Both the position numbers and the translations under genes were made by a program. Below the pieces are notes generated by a model. The model had not been told where the DNA came from. It made no database searches and was given only the letters and a program-made list of their open reading frames with translations. Below are positions 33,558 through 41,977 of a stretch of DNA of 64,000 nt, piece after piece; position 1 is the first letter of the stretch; every line of letters starts with the position of its first letter. The DNA lies in NCBI RefSeq assembly GCF_030646155.1, contig NZ_JAUTDN010000026.1:1-64000 (forward strand). The letters run 5' to 3'. This DNA comes from Conexibacter sp. CPCC 205762 (lineage in GTDB: Bacteria; Actinomycetota; Thermoleophilia; Solirubrobacterales; Solirubrobacteraceae).

Positions 33558-34456
33558 GCCGGCAGCGCCGCGGCGGCGGCCTGGAGCGCGCTGACGGCGG
33601 CGGCGAGCGGCGGCGGGCGGCGGCTCGTGCGCGGCAGCACCGCGAACACCTGCCGCGTCGGCGAGTCCTCCAGCTCCACGACGGCGACGTCGGGCCGCTG
33701 CGCCGCGCGCAGGCCCAGCTCGGCGACGAGCGCGACGCCGACGCCGGCCGCGACGAGGCTCTGGACGGCGACGTAGTCGTCGGTCGCGAAGGCGATCTCA
33801 GGCTCGAAGCCGTCGCCGGCGCAGGCGTGCAGGAGGTGACGCCGACAGCGGTCGCAGCCGGCGATCCAGGTCTCCCTTGCAAGATCGCGCAACCGCGCGC
33901 GATCTCTGCCGACGAGCGCATGGCCGGGCGGCACGACCGCCAGCAGCGGATCGTCGAGCAGCGGCACCAGCTCGACACTGGAGTCGGCGTCGTGGGCCGC
34001 CTCCGGATACGCGAAGGCGAGCACGAGATCGACCTCGCCGCTCTGCAGCAGCTCCAGCGCCTCCGGCGGCTCGTGCTCGACGAGCGTGATCGCCAGCGCG
34101 GGGTGGTCGGCGCGCAGCTGCGCCAGCAGCGGAGGCACGAGCGTCGCGGTCGCGCTCGGGAAGGCGGCGATCCGCAGCTGACCGGTCCGCAGCCTCGCGA
34201 AGTCCGCCAGCTCGTGCTCGGCGAGCCGCAGCCGTGCGACGACGTCGCGGGCATGGAAGCAGAGCGCCTGGCCGGCCTCGGTCAGTCTGACCCCGCGCCC
34301 GGCGCGCGTCACGAGCGCCAGACCGACCTCGTCCTCCAGCCTCGCGATGTGATGGCTGACGGCCGGCTGCGTGTAGTCGAGCGCTCGCGCCGCTCCCGAG
34401 AAGCTGCCGTGCTCGGCGACGGCGAGCAGGATCTGCAGACGGCGGACGTCGAGCAC
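33551..34456 (-). CDS. LysR-family transcriptional regulator
   Basis: 301 residues from GTG 34456. The HTH is LQILLAVAEHGSFSGAARALDYTQPAVSHHIARLEDEVGLALVTRAGRGVRLTEAG, followed by a periplasmic-binding-like effector domain (GQLRIAAFPSATATLVPPLLAQLR). Two cysteines (GCDRCRRHLLHAC) may be redox-active or structural. No divergent target gene is adjacent; the nearest upstream gene is the SpoIIE phosphatase on the same strand, so its target is unclear. Confidence 0.9.
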   Translation of the reverse strand: MLDVRRLQILLAVAEHGSFSGAARALDYTQPAVSHHIARLEDEVGLALVTRAGRGVRLTEAGQALCFHARDVVARLRLAEHELADFARLRTGQLRIAAFPSATATLVPPLLAQLRADHPALAITLVEHEPPEALELLQSGEVDLVLAFAYPEAAHDADSSVELVPLLDDPLLAVVPPGHALVGRDRARLRDLARETWIAGCDRCRRHLLHACAGDGFEPEIAFATDDYVAVQSLVAAGVGVALVAELGLRAAQRPDVAVVELEDSPTRQVFAVLPRTSRRPPPLAAAVSALQAAAAALPAR

Positions 34457-34584
34457 AGGCTCTCGATTGTCGCATGACGTCCGTTTGATCGAGATCTCGT
34501 GGAGCTGGCATCGCCCGTCCTCAAGCGCTGGATCGAGCGAGTGCGGCGCGGGTTCGCATGAGGCGATCGGGCTGATCGAACGCT

Positions 34585-35922
34585 CTACACGCTCCGCAGG
34601 TGCAGCGTCGCCACGTCGTCCTCGAGCAGGTTCTGATTCGCTGCGATCGCGGCCTCTGTCAGTCGCGGGCCGAGCGCTCCCAACGCGCGTTCCGCGGCGT
34701 TGAGCGTGGCGATCTCCTGAAGCAGACGCGCCTCGCCCCACCGCTCGCTGCTGCCTGGTCGTGCACGTCCCTCGACGAGCCCGTCGGTGTAGGCGAACAG
34801 GGTGCCGTCGCCCTCGAGTTCGATCTCCTGCTTGATCCACGGTCGCGTTTGATCGGCGAGGCCGAGAGGCAGACCTGGCGACAGGTCGAGGATGAGCGCA
34901 TCGCCGGACTCGGGGATCCAGAGGGGGGCGGGATGGCCAGCGCTGAGCACCACGAGGCGTGGGTCTGGCAGCAGGCAGGCGAGCAGTGCGGTCACGAAGA
35001 TCGCCTCCTCGCCGGTCTCCCTCACCAGCTCGTCGAGCCGTTGAGCGATCTGCTCGATGGTGAGAGCCTCGTCGTGCTGGAGCGTGAGCCAGGCCCCTCG
35101 CAGCGCGACGGCGAGCGCGGCGGCTTCCGGTCCGTGCCCGCATACATCGCCGAGGACGAATGCGATCCCACCTCCTTCAAGCGCTCGCACGTGCGCGAAG
35201 TCGCCACCCAGCAGCAAGCGTCGGGTACCGGGCTGATAGGTGACCGCGACGCGGCCGCTGAGCCGCTGGTCCAAGCGTGCCGGAACGAGCGCGCGCTGCA
35301 GCCGTCGGCTCAGCTGCTCGACTGCGGCTGCCTCGCGCGCGGCCTCTTGATGCGCCGCAGTCTCAGAGCGATGACGAGCTGTCTGCGCTTCGCGAGCACG
35401 TCTGTTCGCGGTCTCGGCCTCCAGTGCGAGCGCCTGTGCGCGCAGGATCTCCTCTGCCAGCCGTCCCAGCGCCGCCAAACGCTTGATCGCGCTCGTCGGC
35501 CAGGCGCGCGGTCTGTGATCGATCGCGCAGAGGGTGCCGATCACGTCGCCCTCGGTCCCGCGCAACGGGACGCCCGCATACGCAGCGATCTCAGCGTCGC
35601 CGGTCCCGAGGTCGCCGGGCGCTCGCATGTCGTGTCGGGCATCGTCGATGAGCAACGGTGCGGCATCGCGCACCACGAGTCGGCAGAACGAGTGGGCCAG
35701 AGGTGTCAATCGCTGCGAGGCCAAAGGCTCTGGCAGGCCTGAGGAGCCTTTGCAGAGCTGCTCGTATCCGCTGGCGATCGAGACCAGCGCCACCGGCACG
35801 CGGAGCACGTCGACTGCGACCTCGGCCAAGCGGTCGAATGCACCGTCGGAGCGCCGATCCCTCACCCATGCCTGGTCTATGGGCCCAAGCTGATCCGCAG
35901 CACCTCGCTCGAAGCTGCTCAT
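34585..35922 (-). CDS. GAF-SpoIIE (PP2C-type) protein phosphatase
   Basis: 445 residues. The N-terminal GAF domain (about 25-165: FDRLAEVAVDVLRVPVALVSIASGYEQLCKGSSGLPE, HSFCRLVV, YAGVPLRGTEGDVIGTLCAID) matches light- or ligand-sensing GAFs. A coiled linker is followed by the PP2C domain (about 215-443) with LLLGGDFAHVRAL, GDVCGHGPEAAALA, LSAGHPAPLW, FAYTDGLVEG and DDVATLHL. The usual second aspartate of GGDxxD is histidine here. It probably dephosphorylates an anti-sigma antagonist, a possible input to the SigB-type sigma at 11.3 kb. No partner gene is adjacent. Confidence 0.88.
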   Translation of the reverse strand: MSSFERGAADQLGPIDQAWVRDRRSDGAFDRLAEVAVDVLRVPVALVSIASGYEQLCKGSSGLPEPLASQRLTPLAHSFCRLVVRDAAPLLIDDARHDMRAPGDLGTGDAEIAAYAGVPLRGTEGDVIGTLCAIDHRPRAWPTSAIKRLAALGRLAEEILRAQALALEAETANRRAREAQTARHRSETAAHQEAAREAAAVEQLSRRLQRALVPARLDQRLSGRVAVTYQPGTRRLLLGGDFAHVRALEGGGIAFVLGDVCGHGPEAAALAVALRGAWLTLQHDEALTIEQIAQRLDELVRETGEEAIFVTALLACLLPDPRLVVLSAGHPAPLWIPESGDALILDLSPGLPLGLADQTRPWIKQEIELEGDGTLFAYTDGLVEGRARPGSSERWGEARLLQEIATLNAAERALGALGPRLTEAAIAANQNLLEDDVATLHLRSV

Positions 35923-36174
35923 GTTGCGCGCGAGACTACCGGTGCTGCGCGGTCGCTCGGTACGTCGAAGGAGTGCTGCCGGACCGTGCCCAATTGCAGA
36001 TCGCGCGCGTACTCGGTCTCGACGATCTGCCTGGCGGCATCGAAACTCTGCGTGCGCCTGATCACGGTTGACCTGCGCCGGTGCTCAGGCATTCTCGCTC
36101 CGGAAATCCGCCTCAACGCTCATCAAACTTCCATCGTTGCTGGTACGGGCGACGACGCTCCGATATTCCTTAAC
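35923..36174. other. Gap of lower GC without a clear gene
   Basis: This stretch contains AT-richer runs unlike the neighbours (for example TCCGATATTCCTTAACG near 36160). It presumably holds the promoter of the phosphatase gene on the minus strand. An open frame runs through it on the plus strand, but its residue composition before about 36175 is not protein-like. Confidence 0.3.
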
Positions 36175-36435
36175 GTGGTGCGAGATCCAGCTCGTGACAA
36201 GCACGCCCTCCAGGAGGCTGTCGTCGACAGGGCTCCGCCTGTGAGCACGATAGCTCAGGAGTTGGAGCGTCAGCGGCTGCTCGACCGAGAGCGGCGGATC
36301 CGGAGGGTGCTGCGATCGCTGCAGGCGATCGCCGCTGGTCGACGGGACAGGCTTCCGCGCGCGTTGGCGCTGAGCATCGCGGATCTCGAACGGCAGCTCC
36401 GCGAGGTCACCGAGCGGCTTTCCGTCCGGGCCTGA
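36175..36435 (+). CDS. Possible small coiled-coil protein
   Basis: About 86 residues from GTG 36175; GTG 36241 would give 64. The last 64 residues (starting VSTIAQELERQRLLDRERR) look like a charged two-helix coiled coil with heptad leucines and arginines and no cysteine or tryptophan. No family was recognised. It ends adjacent to the SulP stop on the other strand. The start is uncertain and the gene itself is tentative. Confidence 0.4.
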   Translation: MVRDPARDKHALQEAVVDRAPPVSTIAQELERQRLLDRERRIRRVLRSLQAIAAGRRDRLPRALALSIADLERQLREVTERLSVRA

Positions 36436-38106
36436 TCAAGCTGGCTGACCGACGCGGTCGCGTTCGACGTGGCGGTGGGCGTGCGCGAGCGCCTGGTCAA
36501 GCGTCGGCAGGACGTGGTTCTCGTGCACGAGCTGGTCGAGCGTTCCGGTGCGCTGGAGCAGGCGCTGGTGCTCGGGGCGCAGCGACGCGAGCAGGACGGT
36601 GATGCCGCGCCGCTGCAGATGGTCGATCAGGTCGCCGAGCGCTTGCGCCCCGGTGCTGTCGAGCACGCGCAGCCGGCCGAGCCGGAGGATCACGACGTTG
36701 ACGTCGGTGACCTCGGTCAGCTCCAGCAGGAACCGCTGCGCGGCGCCGAAGAAGAGCGCGCCGTCGAGCCGGTAGGCGACGATGTGCTCCTGCAGGAGGG
36801 CGTGCTCGAGCGCGGGGTCGATCGCCTCCCCGTCGGCGGCCGCGAGCTGCTCGCGGTCGAACGTGCTGCTGTCGGCGACGGCGCGCAGCGCCAGCGCCGC
36901 GGCGAGCGCGACGCCGACGCCGACGGCGATCACGAGGTCGAAGACGACCGTCGCGGCCGCCGTCGTGAGCAGCAGCGCGGCGTCGCCGCGCGTCGAGCGG
37001 ACGATCCGGGCGACGGTGCCGAACTCGACCATCCGCACGGCCGTGACCATCAGCACGCCGGCGAGCGCGCCGAGCGGGATCCGCTCGATCAGCGGCGCGA
37101 ACGCGAGCACGATCGCGGCCAGCACGACGCCGTGGACGATCGTCGCCGCGCGCGTGCGGGCTCCGGAGCGGACGTTGACGGCGGTGCGCGCGATCGCGCC
37201 GGTCGCCGGCATCCCGCCGAAGAACGAGACGGCGACGTTCGCGAGGCCCTGCCCGACCAGCTCGCGATCGGGGTCGTGGGGCTCGGCGTCGCCCATCCCG
37301 TCCGCGACCTTGGCCGAGAGCAGGCTCTCGATCGCGGCCAGCGCGGCGACGGCGACGATCGCGGAGAGGAGGCCCGGCAGCTCGTCCGGCGAGAGCGACG
37401 GCAGCGCGGGGGCGGGCAGGCCCGACGGGATGTGGCCGATGTGCGCGACGCCGAGCCCGGTCAGCTCGACCAGCGCGGTCGCGGCGGCGACCGCGAACAG
37501 CGAGGCGGGCAGGGCGCGGTGCAATCGCGGCAGGCCGGTCATCAGCCCGGCCACGAGCGCGACGAGCGCGAGCGTCGTCCAGTCCCGGCCGGCCCAGTCG
37601 CCGAGCGCGGCGGCGGCGACGAGCGCCGTGTTCTCGCCGTCGGGCTTGGGGACGCCGAGCGCGGCGGGCACCTGCTGGAGGAAGATCAGCAGCGCGATCC
37701 CGAGCGTGAAGCCCTCGATGACCGGCCACGGGAGGATCCCCGCGTAGCGCCCGAGCCGCAGCGTGCCGGCGGCGACGAGCAGCAGACCGGCCGCGAGCGC
37801 GACGACGAGCACGCCGCCGGGACCGACCGAGGCGACGACGGGCACGAGCACGACCGTCATCGCGCCGGTCGGGCCGCTGACCTGGACGTGGGAGCCGCCG
37901 AAGACGCCGGCGACGATGCCCGCGACGATCGCGGTGACGATGCCGGCCTCGGCACCGAGGCCCGAGGTGACGCCGAAGGCGAGCGCGAGCGGCAGCGCGA
38001 CGATCGCGACCGTCACGCCGGCAAGCAGGTCTCCGGGCCACGAGCGCGAGAGGTCGCGATAGTCGCGCCGAGATGGCAGCAGTCGTCTGACCGCGGGCCT
38101 CCTCAC
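36436..38106 (-). CDS. SulP-family anion transporter with STAS domain
   Basis: 556 residues from GTG 38106, which overlaps the previous stop as GTGA. The start DLLAGVTVAIVALPLALAFGVTSGLGAEAGIVTAIVAGIVAGVFGGSHVQVSGPTGAM is the SulP signature region. About 10-12 membrane helices follow, then a C-terminal STAS domain (about 440-545: AYRLDGALFFGAAQRFLLEL, LRVLDSTGAQALGDLI). It is probably a sulfate or bicarbonate transporter. With an ArsR-type regulator divergent from it and a small ORF in front, it forms a compact regulated unit. Confidence 0.92.
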   Translation of the reverse strand: MRRPAVRRLLPSRRDYRDLSRSWPGDLLAGVTVAIVALPLALAFGVTSGLGAEAGIVTAIVAGIVAGVFGGSHVQVSGPTGAMTVVLVPVVASVGPGGVLVVALAAGLLLVAAGTLRLGRYAGILPWPVIEGFTLGIALLIFLQQVPAALGVPKPDGENTALVAAAALGDWAGRDWTTLALVALVAGLMTGLPRLHRALPASLFAVAAATALVELTGLGVAHIGHIPSGLPAPALPSLSPDELPGLLSAIVAVAALAAIESLLSAKVADGMGDAEPHDPDRELVGQGLANVAVSFFGGMPATGAIARTAVNVRSGARTRAATIVHGVVLAAIVLAFAPLIERIPLGALAGVLMVTAVRMVEFGTVARIVRSTRGDAALLLTTAAATVVFDLVIAVGVGVALAAALALRAVADSSTFDREQLAAADGEAIDPALEHALLQEHIVAYRLDGALFFGAAQRFLLELTEVTDVNVVILRLGRLRVLDSTGAQALGDLIDHLQRRGITVLLASLRPEHQRLLQRTGTLDQLVHENHVLPTLDQALAHAHRHVERDRVGQPA

Positions 38107-38420
38107 AGCAGTGGGCGCTCCTGATCGCGCAGGTCGGCGTCGAGGCAGAGCGACGCGGCGTGCAGCCAGATCTGCTCGGGACGCTCGCGTGCGAGCGCAG
38201 TGCGGCGCCGCAGGAACCGCCGCATCTGTCGTGGCGGGCCGACGGCGATCAGCGGGCCGGTGAGCGCGTAGCGACGATCGGCCAGGGCGACCAGCGCGCC
38301 GGGGGCGTCGGTGCGGCGAAGCACCAGACGAGCGACCGCCACGCCTTGGACCTCGCTCGGATTGCCGGCATTGCCGTCGCCGGCCTGCCATCTGCGAAGA
38401 GTGAAGATCGGACCGTTCAC
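38103..38420 (-). CDS. Small hypothetical protein coupled to SulP
   Basis: 105 residues from GTG 38420, ending GTGA-overlapped with the SulP start. It is rich in arginine and leucine (ARLVLRRTDAPGALVALADRRYALTGPLIAVGPPRQMRRFLRRR). No domain was recognised. The tight coupling and position right behind an AT-rich promoter support a real gene. The start is uncertain, as no Shine-Dalgarno is seen. Confidence 0.5.
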   Translation of the reverse strand: MNGPIFTLRRWQAGDGNAGNPSEVQGVAVARLVLRRTDAPGALVALADRRYALTGPLIAVGPPRQMRRFLRRRTALARERPEQIWLHAASLCLDADLRDQERPLL

Positions 38421-38594
38421 GCGGGAGGTTGCGGGAGCACTGCGAAGCGACCAGCCGCGGTGAGCGGCGCGATGCCAAAAGGTATCAATAACTTCAAGGA
38501 TTCGTATCTTAGAAGAACTGAAGATGTTTCCGCGTGTCGATCCTCTGTCGCGAGCGCGACGGCCGTGCCGATGACGTGCGGTATCGTCGGGCAG
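38421..38594. promoter_or_regulatory. AT-rich divergent promoter region between SulP unit and ArsR
   Basis: The stretch 38470-38530 is the most AT-rich in this part of the window. It holds two GTATC words (about 24 bp apart) and a CTTCAAG...CTTAGAAG imperfect dyad. This is the expected place for an ArsR/SmtB operator controlling both directions. No perfect 12-2-12 site could be found by eye. Confidence 0.4.
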
Positions 38595-38993
38595 ATGCCG
38601 AGCCGTGAGTCGTCTCCGCTGATGAGAGGCCCGGACGGGGAGGTGCATCCGATCTATCGCCTCAAAGCGGACATGTTCCGTCTGCTGGGGCACCCCGCCC
38701 GCGTTCGCATCCTCGAGCTGCTGCGCGACGGCGAGCTGACCGTCGGCGAGCTGCAGTCCGCGCTCGAGCTCGAGTCCGGCGGGACCTCGCAGCACTTGAC
38801 CGCGATGCGCCGGCAGGGCGTGCTCGAGAGCCGCAAGGACGGCGTGAAGGTCTACTACCGCGTCAAGGACCCGCGCACCTTCCAGCTGCTGGCCGTCGCG
38901 CGCGAGATCCTCACCTCGCAGCTGCAGGAGAGCAGCGCGATCCTCGGCGACCTCGCCGCGCCGGCGGCGAAGCACAGGGCCGTCAGGCGGTAG
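38595..38993 (+). CDS. ArsR/SmtB-family transcriptional regulator
   Basis: 132 residues from ATG 38595. The winged helix is KADMFRLLGHPARVRILELLRDGELTVGELQSALELESGGTSQHLTAMRRQGVLESRKDGVKVYYRVKDP. There is no ELCVCDL-type metal-binding cysteine pair, so the signal is probably not a heavy metal; redox, sulfide or carbonate status are options known for SulP-linked ArsR proteins. It is divergent from the small ORF and SulP gene. Confidence 0.88.
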   Translation: MPSRESSPLMRGPDGEVHPIYRLKADMFRLLGHPARVRILELLRDGELTVGELQSALELESGGTSQHLTAMRRQGVLESRKDGVKVYYRVKDPRTFQLLAVAREILTSQLQESSAILGDLAAPAAKHRAVRR

Positions 38994-39009
38994 CGCCCGC
39001 GCGCGTGGA

Positions 39010-39684
39010 TCAGCGCGCGGGCGGCTCGTGGCGCGGCAGCCGCTCGTCGAGCCGTCGCAGCAGCTCCGGAAGCGAGCCTGCCGTGAAGTCGGCTCCGGCG
39101 GCTCGCGCGATCTGCTCGTCCGAGACGGCCTGGCCGCCGAGCACGACCAACGGGGCGAACGGCAGCGCGCGCAGGCGTGCGCACGCCTTGCCGACCTCGG
39201 GCAGATGGCTCGACAGCGCGACGGAGATCGCGACGACCGAGGCGTTGCGGGCGACGGCCAGCTCGGCGAGCGCGGGACCGGGCGTCATCGCGCCGAGGTG
39301 GAGCACGTCCCAGCCGTCGGCGTCGAGGAAGTCGGCGACGATGCGGCTGCCGACCGCGTGCAGCTCGTTCGGCCCGCAGGCGACGATCACGGTCCGGTGC
39401 CGGCGCCGAGATCGCGCGAGGCGGCTGGCGAGGTCGGCGACGATCACCTCGCTGAGGCTGGTCGCGAGATGCTCTTCGGCGATCGTGACCGTCGATCTCT
39501 CCCAGCCGTCGCCGATCGCGCTCAGGGCGGCGGCGACGACCTGCGTGTAGACGGCCTCGGGCGCAAGCAGCTCCAACGCGTCGCCGATGCATGCGCGCGC
39601 CGCGACGACGTCGCCGTCGAGCAGCGCGCGGAGGTAGCGGTCGAGCAGCGACGAGAGCTGGGTGTGGGACGGGTCGACGGTCAT
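39010..39684 (-). CDS. Stand-alone cobalamin-binding sensor protein (CarH/AerR-like, no HTH)
   Basis: 224 residues. A four-helix cap (about 5-80) carries the W-x9-EH motif (GDGWERSTVTIAEEH, W about 62) seen in CarH-type B12 photoreceptors. A Rossmann B12-binding domain follows, with the ExHxxG variant (NELHAVGSRIVADFL, His about 108) and LGGQAVSDEQIARAAGADF. A DNA-binding domain is missing, as in the AerR antirepressors. It may sense adenosylcobalamin, light or B12 status and act on a partner protein. Its gene is convergent with arsR, with 16 bp between stops. Confidence 0.82.
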   Translation of the reverse strand: MTVDPSHTQLSSLLDRYLRALLDGDVVAARACIGDALELLAPEAVYTQVVAAALSAIGDGWERSTVTIAEEHLATSLSEVIVADLASRLARSRRRHRTVIVACGPNELHAVGSRIVADFLDADGWDVLHLGAMTPGPALAELAVARNASVVAISVALSSHLPEVGKACARLRALPFAPLVVLGGQAVSDEQIARAAGADFTAGSLPELLRRLDERLPRHEPPAR

Positions 39685-39797
39685 CGGGCGCGCGGGAACC
39701 GGTCTTCGTCCGCGTCCGACAAGGGCTGGGGCGTTCGCCGTCAGTCGACCGCGGATGAGTATCTCACAGGCCGAGTCTCGCGGGCGGGCTGTTGGCG

Positions 39798-40916
39798 TCA
39801 GCGCCGCTTGGCCGCGGTGACGCTGCGCGTTCCGGAACAGCGCGAGGTCGCGATCGAGATCGACGCCTCGCCGCTGAAGCGGCCGTCGCGCAGCCGACCG
39901 ATCACGACTGCCTCGAGTCGTCTGCTCTTCGTCTGCAGGCGGCCGGTGACGGACCCGTCAGGCGCGATCCGCGCCGACTCGACGCCTGCGAAGAGAATCT
40001 GGAGTCCGTTCGTCTCGACCGTCGGTCCGATGCAGAAGGCGGTCACGCTCGCGCTGAAATCGCGCAGCAGACGTCCGCCGCCGGTGACGCGGAACGCGAC
40101 CTTCGCTTTTCCGGCCGGGGCGGCATAGGCGCCGTCGTCGCGGGCGCTGGTGACGCGGCCGCGGTCCGGGCGGACACGCAGCTCGCGGGGCGATCCTGCC
40201 GAACGTGCGGCAGCCGTCTCGACAACGGCGCGCAGCCGCTGCCGCCCCGCAGGCAGCGTCACGTAGAAGTCCGTTCTCTTTCCGTATGCCGCTCTCCCCA
40301 GCGCGACCCAGCGTCTGCCGGCCTGCCGCTGGAGCGTCACCTGCGCGCCGCCCACCTCGGCGTCGGAGCGCACCTGCAGCTTCGTCAGATATCCGGCATA
40401 GACCGCTCGCGGCGCCGCGATCCGGCTCGCGACCGGTGTCGCCGTGACGCGAAAGGAGCGAACGGGGCCCAGCTCGAGCTGGCTGCCGCCGCAGCCGACG
40501 CAGCTGCGCGACACCTGCCAGAAGACGCGCCCTCCGACCTGTTCCGGGGAGGTCGCGGAGTCCTCCGTGTCGAGCACCGTCGTGCACGTGGCGCCGTCCC
40601 CGGACGGCGTGATCGGTCGTGCGCTCGCATAGCGCGTCGCCAGCACGCCGCGCGCGTCGAGCGCCGGGGCCGGCGAGAAGGCGACGTCGTAGTCCTCCGC
40701 CGAGCCGACGTCGACGATCGGCGCCTCGACGTCGCCGAACACGTCCTTGCGATACGCGGGGCAGCCGAACCGCACCTCGATCCCGCTGCGGTCGGCCTTC
40801 ACCTGCGCGCCGTCTCCCGGCGAGACGGACGTGATCGGCGGGTCGCCGGGAAGCGCTCCCGCAGGGGCGGCGAGGACCGCCAGGGAAACCAGCAGCACGG
40901 CGAGGATCCGGATCAT
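39798..40916 (-). CDS. Secreted hypothetical protein with beta-rich repeats
   Basis: 372 residues. A clear signal peptide (MIRILAVLLVSLAVLAAPAGALPG) is followed by a region starting PPITSVSPGDGAQV, four cysteines in the first half (including SCVGCGG), and a beta-rich C-terminus (AYGKRTDFYVTLPAGRQRLRAVVE). Such N-terminal Ig-like blocks are found in surface proteins of this class. No enzyme motif is seen. It lies 57 bp downstream of another secreted protein gene. Confidence 0.75.
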   Translation of the reverse strand: MIRILAVLLVSLAVLAAPAGALPGDPPITSVSPGDGAQVKADRSGIEVRFGCPAYRKDVFGDVEAPIVDVGSAEDYDVAFSPAPALDARGVLATRYASARPITPSGDGATCTTVLDTEDSATSPEQVGGRVFWQVSRSCVGCGGSQLELGPVRSFRVTATPVASRIAAPRAVYAGYLTKLQVRSDAEVGGAQVTLQRQAGRRWVALGRAAYGKRTDFYVTLPAGRQRLRAVVETAAARSAGSPRELRVRPDRGRVTSARDDGAYAAPAGKAKVAFRVTGGGRLLRDFSASVTAFCIGPTVETNGLQILFAGVESARIAPDGSVTGRLQTKSRRLEAVVIGRLRDGRFSGEASISIATSRCSGTRSVTAAKRR

Positions 40917-40973
40917 GGCTTCGACCGATTCCCGAAACCCCGCTTTCCCGAACGTCGTTGCGGCGCTGTCTCG

Positions 40974-41846
40974 TCAGGGGGCCGGCGGGAGGCTGAACGC
41001 GCCGCCGGCCTGCGCGAAGGCGGTCTGCGGTCCGCCGGCCCAGGAGGCGGTGACCGTGCCGGCGGTGGGCATCACGACGACGCCGGTCAGCGGCTGGTCG
41101 GCGGGAGCGTCGACGGCGATCGAGACGCTGCCGCTGCAGGCGCCGTAGCGGCCGCCGCAGGCGGCGTCCAGCTCGTTCGGGCCCGCTCCCCACTGCAGGC
41201 CGGCGCTGTTGGAGAGGAAGCTGGCGGCGGGGTCGAAGGAGAAGGTCGAGCCGCTCGGGAACCCGATCGTCAGCTGCTGCCCGGGGCCGATCTGCCCGAG
41301 CTGGAGCGTCAGCAGGTTCGCGGGCCCGCCGTCGTCGATGAACAGCGAGACGCGGCCGAGGTCGCCCTTGACGCCGCGGTCGGCGCGGCGTGCGAGCGCG
41401 GCGAGCGCGCTGCCAGGGGCGACACGGCGCAGCGGCTTGACGGAGAAGACGAGCTGGTCGCGGCGCCGGTCGTAGCGCGGTCGCGAGAGCTGCAGCAGCA
41501 CGAGGTCGCGGCCGGCGGGCGCTCCGGTCAGCTCCAGCGCCGCGTTCGGGGCGTCGCCGCCGAAGCTGCGGGACCAGCCGGAGACGAAGCGGGCGAGCCC
41601 GATCGAGCCGCCCGTGCGGGCCGGCCGGTCCGCGAACGTGGTCACGCGCCCGAGCGGGCGCGCGAGCGTGAGGCGCCAGCCGCCGCCGACCTGGCGGAGG
41701 GTGGCGTCGGCCGCCTGCTGCACGTACAGCGTGCCGCCCGGCGCGGCGCCGGCGGTCGGCGCCGCGACGGCGAGTGGCAGCGCGACGAGGGCGGCGCCGG
41801 CCCACGTCCGGACGACGAGACGACGGAAGGTTCGATCTGGGCGCAT
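40974..41846 (-). CDS. Secreted hypothetical protein
   Basis: 290 residues. A signal peptide (TWAGAALVALPLAVAAPTAGAA, cleavage near residue 34) is followed by a Gly/Ser/Ala-rich beta protein with two cysteines (DAACGGRYGACSGS), probably a disulfide. No known domain was recognised. The C-terminus ends GGAFSLPPAP. It may be co-transcribed with the next secreted gene. A 7-bp-arm dyad lies upstream at 41911. Confidence 0.7.
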   Translation of the reverse strand: MRPDRTFRRLVVRTWAGAALVALPLAVAAPTAGAAPGGTLYVQQAADATLRQVGGGWRLTLARPLGRVTTFADRPARTGGSIGLARFVSGWSRSFGGDAPNAALELTGAPAGRDLVLLQLSRPRYDRRRDQLVFSVKPLRRVAPGSALAALARRADRGVKGDLGRVSLFIDDGGPANLLTLQLGQIGPGQQLTIGFPSGSTFSFDPAASFLSNSAGLQWGAGPNELDAACGGRYGACSGSVSIAVDAPADQPLTGVVVMPTAGTVTASWAGGPQTAFAQAGGAFSLPPAP

Positions 41847-41910
41847 CGATGGGACTCCTGGGCGGAAGGTTGGCAGGGGCGCATCCTCGCGCTGCGGCGG
41901 ACGGCCCGCA

Positions 41911-41928
41911 TCAGTAGTCCGCTACTGA
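41911..41928. promoter_or_regulatory. Palindrome TCAGTAG-TCCG-CTACTGA
   Basis: Perfect 7-bp arms with a 4-bp spacer in the 131-bp gap between a secreted-protein gene (minus) and the histidine-kinase gene (plus). It is a candidate operator acting on either side. Confidence 0.4.
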
Positions 41929-41977
41929 ACCTGCGGGACGCCCGCTGACGCAATTCGCGGTCAAGCGCTCAAGGTGC

